The notes: generated from the letters alone by a model not told the origin. A DNA stretch of 64,000 nucleotides from CAKZNE01 sp964485405 (GCA_964485405.1 CAZAJG010000016.1:10158-74157); one strand, 5' to 3'; shown: positions 29,763-38,446, counted from the first letter of the stretch. Numbers and translations: made by a program.

Positions 29763-31702
29763 TGAAGAACTATACCACATTTCTGATTCTGTGCTTAGCC
29801 CTTTTATCGACAGGCTCGAGCTATGCACAACGCTCAAAAGCGGATAAATTGTATGCGAATTTTAACTATCCCGAGGCGATAAAAGCCTATGAGAGCGAAC
29901 TGAAAAAGACAAGCAAGAAAGAAGGATATATATCACAAAGAATAGCTGATTCCTACCGTTTAATGGGCGATTATGCAAATGCCCAGTTGTGGTATGCGAG
30001 AGTGGTAAACCTCAAAGGAGTAGATGCAGTAAACTACTTTCATTACGGAAAAATGTTGGAAAGCAATGGCAACCATGAAGCCGCGCTGCCTTGGTTTGAG
30101 AAGTATGTAGAACAGTTGCCTAAGGATACGCGCGCTAAAAAACATGAGAACTATTCCATAGAAAAAGTGGCTGAGCTTCTGGAAGATAAAGGGAAGTATC
30201 AAGTTTTTACGGTTTCTGTAAATACAGAGAGTGATGATTTTAGTCCGGCTTTTATTGGGAAAAAGATAGCTTTTGTGACCAATAGAACCAGTAAAGGTGG
30301 GTTAATTGAGCGCACTCATGTTTGGAACGGTATGCCTTATTTGGATATTTATGTGGCGGATCGTGAAGAAAACAACGATTTGATAGACCCTAACCCTATG
30401 CCTCAATTTAACGGGAACTATCATGAAGGGCCTATTTCCTTTACAGATGATGCAAAGCGGATCTATTTTACTAGAAATGCTTCTCGAGGAAATAATCTTT
30501 TAAAGGGTACAAACAAGACTGTTAACCTTATGATTTTTACAGCGCGCAAGGTTACGTTAGGTTCTGGAGAGGAGAAATGGACCGATCCGGAAGCTCTGGA
30601 TTTTAACTCCACAGAGTACACCTGTCAACATCCAACAATCACGGGTGATGGGCAACGTTTATACTTTGCTTCCGATCAACCAGGTGGAGAAGGAGGAATG
30701 GATTTATATGTCTGTGATAAAACCATTTTAGGATGGTCGAGACCTAAAAACTTGGGGCCTGAAATAAACACTAGTGGAGATGAAGCTTTCCCGTTCATTT
30801 CAGGTTCTGGAGATCTATATTTCGCTAGTAACGGTCATTTAGGCCTTGGAGGTTTAGATGTATTTGTAGCCGATAAAAAAGAAGAGGGTTTTGATAAACC
30901 TATTAATATGGGTTACCCGGTTAATGATGTGCTGGACGATTTTGGATTCATCTTAGACAAGAATGGAATAGATGGTTATTTTTCATCTAACCGAGCGGGT
31001 GGTTCAGGTAGAGATGATATTTATAGAGTTAAAGTGCTAGGTAAGCCTGAAAAGGTGGAAGAGAAACCACTAACCCCTCAATTGGAGGTTTTTGTTTATG
31101 ATAAAGTAACGGGCAAAGGACTAGACAAGGCGGTTGTAAATGTTTTTACAGGTAAAGGAGAATTGGTAAATGCAATTCAAGTAAATGACACAGGGTATTT
31201 TAGCACAGAGAGAAGTGACTATTCTGGAGAACTCAGATTTATTACTACCTATCCAGAGTATAGTAGCTTTAGAAAGGTGGTGAGTATTGAATCCTTGCCA
31301 GAAGGAACAGCAAGAATCAACCTTCCATTATCAAAAGACTTAGGAAAAGTGCTTCAAATCAATCCTATTTATTTTGATTACGACAAAGCCAATATCCGTT
31401 ATGATGCTTCGGTTGAGTTAGATAAAATCGTTCGGATCATGAAGGAGAACCCTACAATGATCATTGAAGTGGCGAGCCATACCGATTGTAGAGGGAAGAA
31501 CCAGTATAACTACAACTTGTCTAACAGAAGAGCAAAAAGCTCGCGAGAATATATTATCAGCCGAGGCATATCTCAAGACAGAATTTTTGGTCAAGGGTAT
31601 GGAGAATCTCAGTTAACCAATCAATGTGAGGATGGTGTAGATTGTTCAGAAGACTTGCACCAGCTCAATAGGAGAACGGAATTTAGAATCGTAAGATTTT
31701 AA
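29762..31702 (+). CDS. OmpA-family protein with TPR, PD40 propeller and CRD domains (PorE-like architecture)
   Basis: This 646-aa protein has a signal peptide ending at SYAQ. Domains: TPR-like repeats (about 25-130), a six-bladed WD40-like/PD40 propeller (about 150-425; TDDAKRIYFTRNASRG, GDGQRLYFASDQPGG, SGDLYFASNGHLG), a carboxypeptidase-regulatory-like domain (about 435-520), and a C-terminal OmpA domain (about 530-646) with peptidoglycan-binding residues in ASHTDCRG and NRRAKSSREYI. This order matches PorE of the T9SS, which links the outer-membrane machinery to peptidoglycan. Many paralogues exist in Bacteroidota, so I do not assign the symbol. It overlaps the SprF-like gene by one base and probably anchors that complex to the cell wall. 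Confidence 0.88.
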   Translation: MKNYTTFLILCLALLSTGSSYAQRSKADKLYANFNYPEAIKAYESELKKTSKKEGYISQRIADSYRLMGDYANAQLWYARVVNLKGVDAVNYFHYGKMLESNGNHEAALPWFEKYVEQLPKDTRAKKHENYSIEKVAELLEDKGKYQVFTVSVNTESDDFSPAFIGKKIAFVTNRTSKGGLIERTHVWNGMPYLDIYVADREENNDLIDPNPMPQFNGNYHEGPISFTDDAKRIYFTRNASRGNNLLKGTNKTVNLMIFTARKVTLGSGEEKWTDPEALDFNSTEYTCQHPTITGDGQRLYFASDQPGGEGGMDLYVCDKTILGWSRPKNLGPEINTSGDEAFPFISGSGDLYFASNGHLGLGGLDVFVADKKEEGFDKPINMGYPVNDVLDDFGFILDKNGIDGYFSSNRAGGSGRDDIYRVKVLGKPEKVEEKPLTPQLEVFVYDKVTGKGLDKAVVNVFTGKGELVNAIQVNDTGYFSTERSDYSGELRFITTYPEYSSFRKVVSIESLPEGTARINLPLSKDLGKVLQINPIYFDYDKANIRYDASVELDKIVRIMKENPTMIIEVASHTDCRGKNQYNYNLSNRRAKSSREYIISRGISQDRIFGQGYGESQLTNQCEDGVDCSEDLHQLNRRTEFRIVRF

Positions 31703-31729
31703 TACTCGATTTTTTTTCGAAAACCCTTT

Positions 31730-31756
31730 TTGGATATAAAAAAGCGTTTATATTTG
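31730..31756 (+). promoter_or_regulatory. Promoter of tRNA-Val
   Basis: A TTG at 31730-31732 and a perfect TATATTTG -7 box at 31749-31756 (16-bp gap) lie 17 bp before the tRNA. The leader continues CACTCCC, a motif that recurs after the last promoter in the window (63968-63982). TTTGCA...TGCAAA (31753-31773) is also a small inverted repeat. Confidence 0.7.
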
Positions 31757-31773
31757 CACTCCCAATTTGCAAA

Positions 31774-31848
31774 GGGCTTTTAGCTCAGTTGGTTCAGAGC
31801 ACCTCGTTTACACCGAGGGGGTCGGGGGTTCGAATCCCTCAAAGCCCA
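31774..31848 (+). tRNA. tRNA-Val (anticodon TAC)
   Basis: A full cloverleaf can be drawn: acceptor GGGCTTT/AAAGCCC (31774-31780 with 31841-31847), D stem GCTC/GAGC, anticodon stem CCTCG/CGAGG with loop TTTACAC (anticodon TAC at 31809-31811), variable GGGTC, T stem GGGGG/CCCTC with loop TTCGAAT, and discriminator A. CCA is not encoded. The 3' half from the anticodon stem onward is repeated 354 bp downstream. Confidence 0.97.
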
Positions 31849-31882
31849 CAAAACACTCCATTTTACGGAGTGTTTTTTTTTT
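31814..31882 (+). repeat. Direct repeat, left copy (tRNA 3' half plus terminator)
   Basis: From 31819 the sequence is identical to the copy starting at 32173 for 44 bases, then differs only by one T in the terminator loop and by T-run length. Weaker matching begins at 31814, in the 3' strand of the anticodon stem. The offset between copies is 354 bp. The copies flank the GIY-YIG gene. Confidence 0.93.
31852..31882 (+). terminator. Terminator of tRNA-Val
   Basis: The stem AACACTCC/GGAGTGTT (31852-31859 with 31867-31874), with a 7-nt loop and a run of about ten T, starts 4 nt after the tRNA's last base. Confidence 0.9.
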
Positions 31883-31899
31883 GTTCTATATTTTCCTTG

Positions 31900-32166
31900 G
31901 TGAACTGTTTCTTGTACATATTATATTCTTTAAGCTTGGATAAGTATTACGTTGGATATACATGTGCGGCATTAAAGAGACGCTTGATGGAGCATTTATC
32001 AAATCATAAGGGCTTTACGAGTAAAGCTAAAGACTGGAAAATTGTCTACAGCGAAGCGTTTAGCAGCAAAGAATTAGCGCATTTAAGGGAGCGCGAAATA
32101 AAGAAGTGGAAAAGCCGTAAGAAAATTGAGAGGCTAATATTCGATTCAGAGCATCCCGATGAATAA
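31900..32166 (+). CDS. Stand-alone GIY-YIG nuclease domain protein
   Basis: The open frame extends back through the tRNA, but the GTG at 31900 (or TTG at 31897) is the sensible start. It gives an 88-aa protein that is essentially one GIY-YIG domain: FLYILYS (residues 4-10, the GIY-equivalent strand), KYYVGYT (the YIG strand), then KRRLMEH with the conserved Arg, a WKIVYSEAF strand, a conserved Glu in REREIKKWKSRKK, and a short tail SEHPDE. It resembles the small UPF0213/YhbQ-like nucleases. The gene lies exactly between the terminator of tRNA-Val and a second copy of the tRNA 3' half that begins 1-6 bp after its stop. This suggests a homing-type mobile cassette. Its substrate is unknown. Confidence 0.85.
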   Translation: MNCFLYILYSLSLDKYYVGYTCAALKRRLMEHLSNHKGFTSKAKDWKIVYSEAFSSKELAHLREREIKKWKSRKKIERLIFDSEHPDE

Positions 32167-32172
32167 TCGGGA
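32154..32172. repeat. Inverted repeat at the GIY-YIG stop / tRNA-remnant junction
   Basis: TCCCGAT (32154-32160) and ATCGGGA (32166-32172) enclose GAATA. The 7-bp hairpin lies at the position where the anticodon arm would be in the tRNA remnant and spans the stop codon of the nuclease gene. Confidence 0.7.
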
Positions 32173-32202
32173 GGGTCGGGGGTTCGAATCCCTCAAAGCC
32201 CA
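32168..32202 (+). pseudogene. tRNA-Val 3' fragment (remnant)
   Basis: Variable loop, complete T arm, 3' acceptor strand AAAGCCC and discriminator A are identical to the intact tRNA at 31819-31848. The 5' acceptor, D arm and anticodon are absent, so it cannot make a tRNA. Confidence 0.93.
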
Positions 32203-32205
32203 CAA

Positions 32206-32234
32206 AACACTCCATTTACGGAGTGTTTTTTTTT
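32206..32234 (+). terminator. Duplicated tRNA terminator
   Basis: Stem AACACTCC/GGAGTGTT (32206-32213 with 32220-32227), a 6-nt loop, then a T-run. It would end the transcript of the GIY-YIG gene. Confidence 0.88.
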
Positions 32235-32504
32235 ATCCTATATTTTCTTGTAACTACTTTCTAGATATTTTATTCTGGACAGTGGTTCTATCACTCTCCA
32301 TCAAATTTATTGAACATAAGTCAACCTGTTCTCTTATCCATGGAGCTTCAATTTCTTTTTTTGGCATCTATCTTGATAAGGGATGTTAAACCAATTAGTG
32401 AAAGACAGATTTCGGCTCTTTTAAGAATTGTTAAACTTTACAAGCGTGATGCTTTAATAACTACTTTTGCCGAATTCTTGATTTTTACATCAAAATCTCT
32501 AATT
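32235..32504. other. Non-coding stretch, probably a decayed copy of the cassette start
   Basis: The first 45 bp or so align with the leader and first codons of the GIY-YIG gene, but an in-frame TAG (in TTCTAGATA) and gaps destroy the frame. Further on, a weak trace (IKFIEHKST against KRRLMEHLSN) may be residual nuclease sequence. The region also extends the next gene's frame upstream to a TTG at 32310, but that extension has no signal-peptide logic and is not taken as coding. Confidence 0.45.
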
Positions 32505-35500
32505 ATGAAACAATTATACCTCGTATTGTTTTTAACCCTTGGATGGATAACCACCTCCGCTCAGAACTTTAATATTCGCACCGATTCAGGCTGGGATACA
32601 ACTCAATTTTGTTCAGGTACCTTATATGATGGAGGAGGCGCTGTTGCCAATTATTCAACCAACTCATATGGCTACTTTGTTATAGATCCTCCTGGGTCAG
32701 AAACGGTATCCATTACTTTCTCGCAGTTCGATTTGGGTTGGGGCGACTATGTATACCTATATGACGGTGTTGGTACCAGTAATTATATGGGTTTTTATTC
32801 AGGAACCACTTTGCCAAACTCTGGTAATGCTATTCTATCTACTGCAGATGCCATTACCATTTATTTTACATCCAACTATAACGGAACAGGGCCTGGTTTT
32901 ACCATGGATTGGACTACCAACGCTACGGCTGTACCATCCTCCAGTTTTACGGTGAGCAATAACAACCCTGCATTCAGTTCCAATGTAAATTTCACCAATA
33001 CTACTTCCTCAGGAGCTTTATATGAATGGCATTTTGGAGATGGGTCTACATCAACAGAAGATAATCCTGTTCATGCTTACAATACTTCAGGATCTTTTGA
33101 TGCTTTTTTAGTAAGTACCAATTGTCAAGGGAGTGATACTAGTGTAATGCAAAGTATAGCGGTTCAGGCAACACCAACTTTTGACGTCACTCCTGATACG
33201 CTCTTTACCACTGTTAACTGCGGAAATACAATTACCTCGTCCCTAAATATCAACCATACCGGTGGAGGTACTTTACTATATGACGTAGAAGCAAGAGAAG
33301 TAGGGACAAATCCATACATATTGAAAGAAGACTTTGAATCAGGTTTAGGGTCATTTACTATTGATCCAACAGCTGGTTCAAGTTTTACCGCTACAACACC
33401 ACAAGGAACAGCTGCTTCAGGAATGGGCTATGCGAACATAACGGGTTTTACAAATGGCTACGATGGTATTTATGCGAGTTTCCCTAGTTCACAACCAGAA
33501 GAAATTTCATTTCATATCTTCCCACAAAACACATCTTTTTCAGGGTATATATCCATCGGGAATTCTCCAGATTTAACCTTCCAAAATATGTTTTACGCCT
33601 ATGTGAATTTTGGCGGACAATTAAGAGTGTCAACCTGGTTTGGAACATTTAGTTACAACATTAATAACAATCAATGGAACCATGTTGAGCTTAAAAACAT
33701 TGATTGGACAAACAATACCTACGATATTTGGATAAATGGAAGTTTAGCACAGGCGGGTATATTTTTTACAGATATTAACACCCCAGATGTTAACGAAGTT
33801 AATGTATGGAGTTCAAGTAGCTCGGATTTTGGTTTCGATGATATTGAAGTATTGTCTCAGTCTGTAGTTCCAATAAATATTATCCCAGCTAGCGGTGTGT
33901 TGAGTTCTACCAACTCAAATACCATTTCATTATCTAGCTCAACTGCAGGAATGATTGCTGGAACTTATCAGTATGATGTTTTATTTACCACCAATGGAGC
34001 TGGATCAGATAGTTTGATTACTATACCCTGGATTGTGGATATAATTGGATCTCCAACCATGAACTTGGACAAGAACTGCATTGCTTATGATACAGTTTTC
34101 CAGAACCTCACTTATTCAGATTCTGTTCAAATTGTAAATACAGGCTGCGATACGCTAGACATTAGCTCCATAACAGCTTCTAATAGCGATTTTTCAATTA
34201 CTCAAAGCTCCTTGTTGGTATTGCCATTTGACACGTCTTATTTGTATCTTGATTTCACACCTACCACTCTTGGTACGTTTACGGATACTCTTTATCTCAT
34301 CAATAACCTTTCCGATACTACTATTTGCTTTACCGCTGTTTCTGAAGGCGCTCCTATTGTTTCTACAGACTCTTCTGCCTACACGGTAAACTATTTGGGT
34401 TGTCCAGACTCCGTTCCATTTTCATTTGAGATTATTAACAGTGGCCTGTCGGACTTGGACTGGAATATTAGTTCTAAAGGGGTGAATAGCTATTTTGATG
34501 ATTTCGAAAATGGGTTTAACTCTACTTTATGGCAATCTCATGGTTCAACCAGTATCAATGGCACATGTAGTAGATTTTCTGGAGCTAACTCCCTTAACTT
34601 TAATGGAAGCAGTAGGGAGGCCCGAACAAATTTTCTAAACCTAACTGCGGGCGATTCTATCGTTTTTTGGGCACAGCCAGGAAATTCAAGTAGCCCTTGT
34701 GAGCAACCTAACAGTGGTGAGAATCTTTTTCTTGAGTACTCTACAAATGGTTTTAACTGGTTTTCTTTAGGTACGGTATCATACTTCAATCCGGCTCAAT
34801 TTTATCGTTTTACTAGTCCTGTAACAGGTTCTGTTCAGCTTAGGTTAAGGCAGTTTTCGTATACCACTTCTAGCATTGATAACTATAGTGTTGATGATTT
34901 TAGAATAGGAAAAGCGACTGCCTCTGATGGTAACTTCACACCTAAAACGGCTAGCACCCCAGCGGGTGACACAATTACCGTAAGTGGATTTTTTAATACA
35001 CAAGATCTGCTAAGTGGTAGCTATCAACGTACAGTAGTTATCAGTTCAAACGATCCATTAGATTCTATATATAGCTTTGATGTAACCATCAATATAAATG
35101 GAGCACCAAACCTGGTTTACCCCATGGCTTGTTTAGATATGGATTCGTTAGTAGCTGGCACAACAAGCATCGATTCCATACTTATTTATAACAATGGCTG
35201 CGATAATCTGATTTTAAGCTCATTCAATACAGGTACAAATGATTTTAATGTACTGTCTTCGGTTAATACCTTAACTCCGGATGACTCGATGTATGTGCAT
35301 GTGCAATTTCAACCCACATCAACACTTGGGGCATTAACTGATACCTTAACTATAAATAGTAATGATACAGTAGCTAAAATCTGCTTGTTGGGTATAGCAA
35401 AAGGTGCTCCCCTAATTTCTATAGATACCACTACGATAAATGTTACCATCAATGCTTGTGACGATTCTGTTTTAGTAAACCGAACGATATACAACAATGG

Positions 35501-38396
35501 TCAAGGTCTTTTAAATTATGAGATAGGAGGCAGTGGGTCTGTTCCAACATTACAAGAAGTATTAGATACTTTCAGAAATGGGCATACCATGGTTACCGCT
35601 CAAATTCCATCCATCTATAACTTTTTTGATGGAATTTTCGGTTCTAGTATCGGTGATGGCGGTGGAGATATGTACGATGGCGGAAATTTTGTTTCGGTAG
35701 ATGGTACTACTTTGCCTTATTCACATGACTTAGTACAGGCCTCAACCAGTTTAGGACCGGATGGAGAGTATTTCACTTATAAAGGAACAGGTATTTGGCT
35801 TTTTGCTGCGGATTTAGATGCTGTTAACAATTTTAGAATTTCTGGTAATTTAGGAGCAGATGGTTCAGGTAGTATTAGCGCAGCTATTTTGAACCATAGT
35901 ATTGGTGGTAAAAATTATACTGGCTATGTAAAGAGAGTTTACAGTGCAGGCGATCCCTCTATTAATCACCTTATTATTATTGAGGATGATCCTGCAGTAA
36001 GCAGAACACACTTAACCACTACCAGCTTAGAAAATCACAACCTGAATGGTTTAGGAAATACAACACGCTTATATTACTTGCTTTACGCAGGTTCTGGAGG
36101 AGCTTTTATTGATAATGCAGCTACACAAAACATCATGAATTCCTTCCTTCAACTTGTGGAGCAAGCAGGAGCATTAAGCAGCTGGATAAGAGTGAACCCA
36201 GATTCTGCACAAGTTGCTGTGGCAGATAGTTCTGTTTTGGATATTTGGATTAACTCTTCTGGATTACCTGCAGGAATTCACAATGGAAATATTACCATTG
36301 CTACGAATGATCCAGCTAATCCGAGAGTAGATATTCCGGTTACATTAACTCTAAATGGAGTACCCGAAATAATAGCAGATACCAATACTTGTTTGAGTTT
36401 TAATAATGTATTGCAAGGCTCTACCCTACAGGACACGGTATGGATTTACAATGCGGGTTGCGATACACTTCAAATTACAAGTGCTCAAAATCAATTGAGT
36501 GAGTTTAGTGTAGCTACTCCACTACCCATTGATATTGTTGCAGGCGACAGTTTAGCGGTGTTGATAGATTTTACCCCTATAACCGTAGGAACTTTTACAG
36601 ATACTATAACCCTACAGAACAATGATATTCCGGTATCCTTCTGTCTGGATGGTTCATCGCTTGGCGCTCCGTTAATGACATTGCCTGGCGATAGTCTGGT
36701 AACAGAGGTAAATAAGTGTCGTATCATTCAAAATGAATCTTATACCATTTCGAATATCGGTCAAGGTACTTTGGATTATGATTTGAGAATAGGAGAGTAC
36801 AGAGGTTCTAATAGAGAGACTTACAATACCGTAGGGGCTTCTACTTTCCATACCTTTCAAAATACACCAACCCAGGCAGATACTTTAGAGATTAAAGTAA
36901 TTTTGAATGGAGATTTCGCCTCTTTTGGCCAGCGATCTACTTTATATATAAATGGATTGTACTATGGTCAGGTATACGATAACAATGTAAGTACCCAGAC
37001 CAACGACACAGTGGTTTTTACCATTTTTGGAGCGAATGCTGGAACATATACAACGAATGATTCCATTCAAGTAGATTTATATAATACTTCTAGTGTTGGT
37101 GCTTTAGCCGGATCTTTTCATCAAATTGATATACGTGTTGTTAAAAACACCAACTGGGTTGCAGTAACGGGTTCAAATACAGGTCCAATTTTACCTAATG
37201 GTACTAAAACGCACAACTTTCTATTCAATACTGCCGGTTTAGCGGTAGGACGGTACGAAACTACTTTAGGTATCAATAACTCTCAAGGAAATGAACCTTT
37301 CGTAAATGTGCCTATAGTTATGTATGTTGTATCAGAAGAAAATATTGAGCTTTCTGATACCTGCGTAAACTTTTCCAACACATTTATTAATGATACATCT
37401 ACTCAAGGTTTGGTGATTTATAATACCGGTTGCGAGCCTTTAAATGTGAGCAGTATCATCAATACGAATTCAATTTTCCAGCTTTCACCGAGCAACGGTG
37501 TGGTAGGAGTTGATGATTCTCTGGTGGTTACTGTTGATTTCTTACCCGTTTTACCGGGTAACTATTCAGGTTCGTTTATCATCAATAATAGCGATACCAC
37601 CTTAATTGTGTGTGTAAATGGAACGTCAGTGGCTAAACCAATAGCTGGTTTTATAGCTTTTAACGACAATAGCTGTTTAGGTAAGTTTATTTTTCAAGAT
37701 ACATCTCAGTATGCGCCTACGGGCTGGCAATGGGATTTTGGCGATGGAAATTTAAGTACAGCTTCAAACCCAACACACTTTTACCAAAATGCGGGTACGT
37801 ATACCGTTACTTTATCGGTACTTAATGTAAACGGTGTAGATACAACATCTACTACGGTTACAGCAAATCCATTGTTCGTAGATTTTGCCATGTCTAACGA
37901 TACCGTATTAGTTGATTCTATTGTAAGCTTTTCAGATAGCAGCATTACAGGTGTAAGCTGGTCTTGGGATTTTGATGATGGCAATACCGACACTCTTCAA
38001 AATCCAACGCATAAGTTTACCCAAGTTGGTAGATATGATGTAACACTTACCGTTACGGATTCTAGAGGCTGTGTGCTTTCTATAACCAAAACGATTCGGG
38101 TAATTTCCAATATTGGTTTATCCGAAGCAGAAAAACTAGGCTTCAGTATGGATGTATATCCAAATCCAACAAGTGGTTTACTGAACTTAGAAGTTGATGC
38201 ATCCAATGCGTCTTGGTTAAATGAGATGGAAATTCGATTGTTGGATGTTACAGGGAAAGTAATTCAAAACAATATTCGTATTACAGATTTGATTACTCCC
38301 TTGGATTTGACAAACTATCCTGCAGGTGTTTACTTTGTTCATCTTACAAGATCTGGACAATTGTTTGCCGCGAAGAAGATTGTACTAGAAAAATAG
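32505..38396 (+). CDS. Giant secreted multidomain protein with CUB-like, PKD and HYDIN-like domains and type A T9SS sorting domain
   Basis: The ATG at 32505 is chosen because it begins a perfect signal peptide (MKQLYLVLFLTLGWITTSAQ); the frame is open further upstream without sense. The 1963-aa product has a CUB-like domain (about 21-140; YVYLYDGVG), a PKD domain (about 145-225; WHFGDGSTSTEDNP), and a LamG-like segment near 270-460. Four ASPM/HYDIN-like units follow, beginning near residues 520, 872, 1291 and 1616, each with a ...NTGCDTL or similar signature. An unrecognised region lies at about 1012-1222. Two PKD domains (about 1716-1870; WDFGDGN, WDFDDGN) precede a type A sorting domain (about 1881-1963; YPNPTSGLLNLEV, DLTNYPAGVYFVHL). 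It would be exported by the T9SS and attached to the surface by PorU. Confidence 0.9.
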   Translation: MKQLYLVLFLTLGWITTSAQNFNIRTDSGWDTTQFCSGTLYDGGGAVANYSTNSYGYFVIDPPGSETVSITFSQFDLGWGDYVYLYDGVGTSNYMGFYSGTTLPNSGNAILSTADAITIYFTSNYNGTGPGFTMDWTTNATAVPSSSFTVSNNNPAFSSNVNFTNTTSSGALYEWHFGDGSTSTEDNPVHAYNTSGSFDAFLVSTNCQGSDTSVMQSIAVQATPTFDVTPDTLFTTVNCGNTITSSLNINHTGGGTLLYDVEAREVGTNPYILKEDFESGLGSFTIDPTAGSSFTATTPQGTAASGMGYANITGFTNGYDGIYASFPSSQPEEISFHIFPQNTSFSGYISIGNSPDLTFQNMFYAYVNFGGQLRVSTWFGTFSYNINNNQWNHVELKNIDWTNNTYDIWINGSLAQAGIFFTDINTPDVNEVNVWSSSSSDFGFDDIEVLSQSVVPINIIPASGVLSSTNSNTISLSSSTAGMIAGTYQYDVLFTTNGAGSDSLITIPWIVDIIGSPTMNLDKNCIAYDTVFQNLTYSDSVQIVNTGCDTLDISSITASNSDFSITQSSLLVLPFDTSYLYLDFTPTTLGTFTDTLYLINNLSDTTICFTAVSEGAPIVSTDSSAYTVNYLGCPDSVPFSFEIINSGLSDLDWNISSKGVNSYFDDFENGFNSTLWQSHGSTSINGTCSRFSGANSLNFNGSSREARTNFLNLTAGDSIVFWAQPGNSSSPCEQPNSGENLFLEYSTNGFNWFSLGTVSYFNPAQFYRFTSPVTGSVQLRLRQFSYTTSSIDNYSVDDFRIGKATASDGNFTPKTASTPAGDTITVSGFFNTQDLLSGSYQRTVVISSNDPLDSIYSFDVTININGAPNLVYPMACLDMDSLVAGTTSIDSILIYNNGCDNLILSSFNTGTNDFNVLSSVNTLTPDDSMYVHVQFQPTSTLGALTDTLTINSNDTVAKICLLGIAKGAPLISIDTTTINVTINACDDSVLVNRTIYNNGQGLLNYEIGGSGSVPTLQEVLDTFRNGHTMVTAQIPSIYNFFDGIFGSSIGDGGGDMYDGGNFVSVDGTTLPYSHDLVQASTSLGPDGEYFTYKGTGIWLFAADLDAVNNFRISGNLGADGSGSISAAILNHSIGGKNYTGYVKRVYSAGDPSINHLIIIEDDPAVSRTHLTTTSLENHNLNGLGNTTRLYYLLYAGSGGAFIDNAATQNIMNSFLQLVEQAGALSSWIRVNPDSAQVAVADSSVLDIWINSSGLPAGIHNGNITIATNDPANPRVDIPVTLTLNGVPEIIADTNTCLSFNNVLQGSTLQDTVWIYNAGCDTLQITSAQNQLSEFSVATPLPIDIVAGDSLAVLIDFTPITVGTFTDTITLQNNDIPVSFCLDGSSLGAPLMTLPGDSLVTEVNKCRIIQNESYTISNIGQGTLDYDLRIGEYRGSNRETYNTVGASTFHTFQNTPTQADTLEIKVILNGDFASFGQRSTLYINGLYYGQVYDNNVSTQTNDTVVFTIFGANAGTYTTNDSIQVDLYNTSSVGALAGSFHQIDIRVVKNTNWVAVTGSNTGPILPNGTKTHNFLFNTAGLAVGRYETTLGINNSQGNEPFVNVPIVMYVVSEENIELSDTCVNFSNTFINDTSTQGLVIYNTGCEPLNVSSIINTNSIFQLSPSNGVVGVDDSLVVTVDFLPVLPGNYSGSFIINNSDTTLIVCVNGTSVAKPIAGFIAFNDNSCLGKFIFQDTSQYAPTGWQWDFGDGNLSTASNPTHFYQNAGTYTVTLSVLNVNGVDTTSTTVTANPLFVDFAMSNDTVLVDSIVSFSDSSITGVSWSWDFDDGNTDTLQNPTHKFTQVGRYDVTLTVTDSRGCVLSITKTIRVISNIGLSEAEKLGFSMDVYPNPTSGLLNLEVDASNASWLNEMEIRLLDVTGKVIQNNIRITDLITPLDLTNYPAGVYFVHLTRSGQLFAAKKIVLEK

Positions 38397-38418
38397 AAAT
38401 AAAGACATATACAAATTC

Positions 38419-38446
38419 AAAAGACCTCTTTTTGGGGTCTTTTTTT
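38419..38446 (+). terminator. Intrinsic terminator
   Basis: AAAAGACC (38419-38426) pairs with GGTCTTTT (38436-38443), followed by T residues. It lies 22 bp after the stop of the 1963-aa gene. Confidence 0.8.

Larger units (their letters stand above)
32168..32234 (+). repeat. Direct repeat, right copy (tRNA 3' half plus terminator)
   Basis: Second copy of the 31814-31882 repeat. Similarity continues with gaps beyond the T-run for about 45 bp (CTATATTTTC, then TATTCT), matching the sequence that leads into the nuclease gene in the left copy. Confidence 0.9.

Noticed and set aside
31789..31899. N-terminal extension of the GIY-YIG protein through the tRNA
   Set aside because: The first 37 residues are translated tRNA and terminator sequence; the nuclease domain starts at the GTG/TTG near 31900.
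32159..32389. 76-aa ORF starting in the tRNA remnant
   Set aside because: Its first third is tRNA and terminator sequence, and the rest shows only a weak trace of the nuclease; it is treated as decayed DNA.
32310..32504. Upstream extension of the 1963-aa surface protein to a TTG at 32310
   Set aside because: The added 65 residues do not form a signal peptide, follow a tRNA remnant, and precede a perfect Bacteroidota signal peptide at the ATG 32505.
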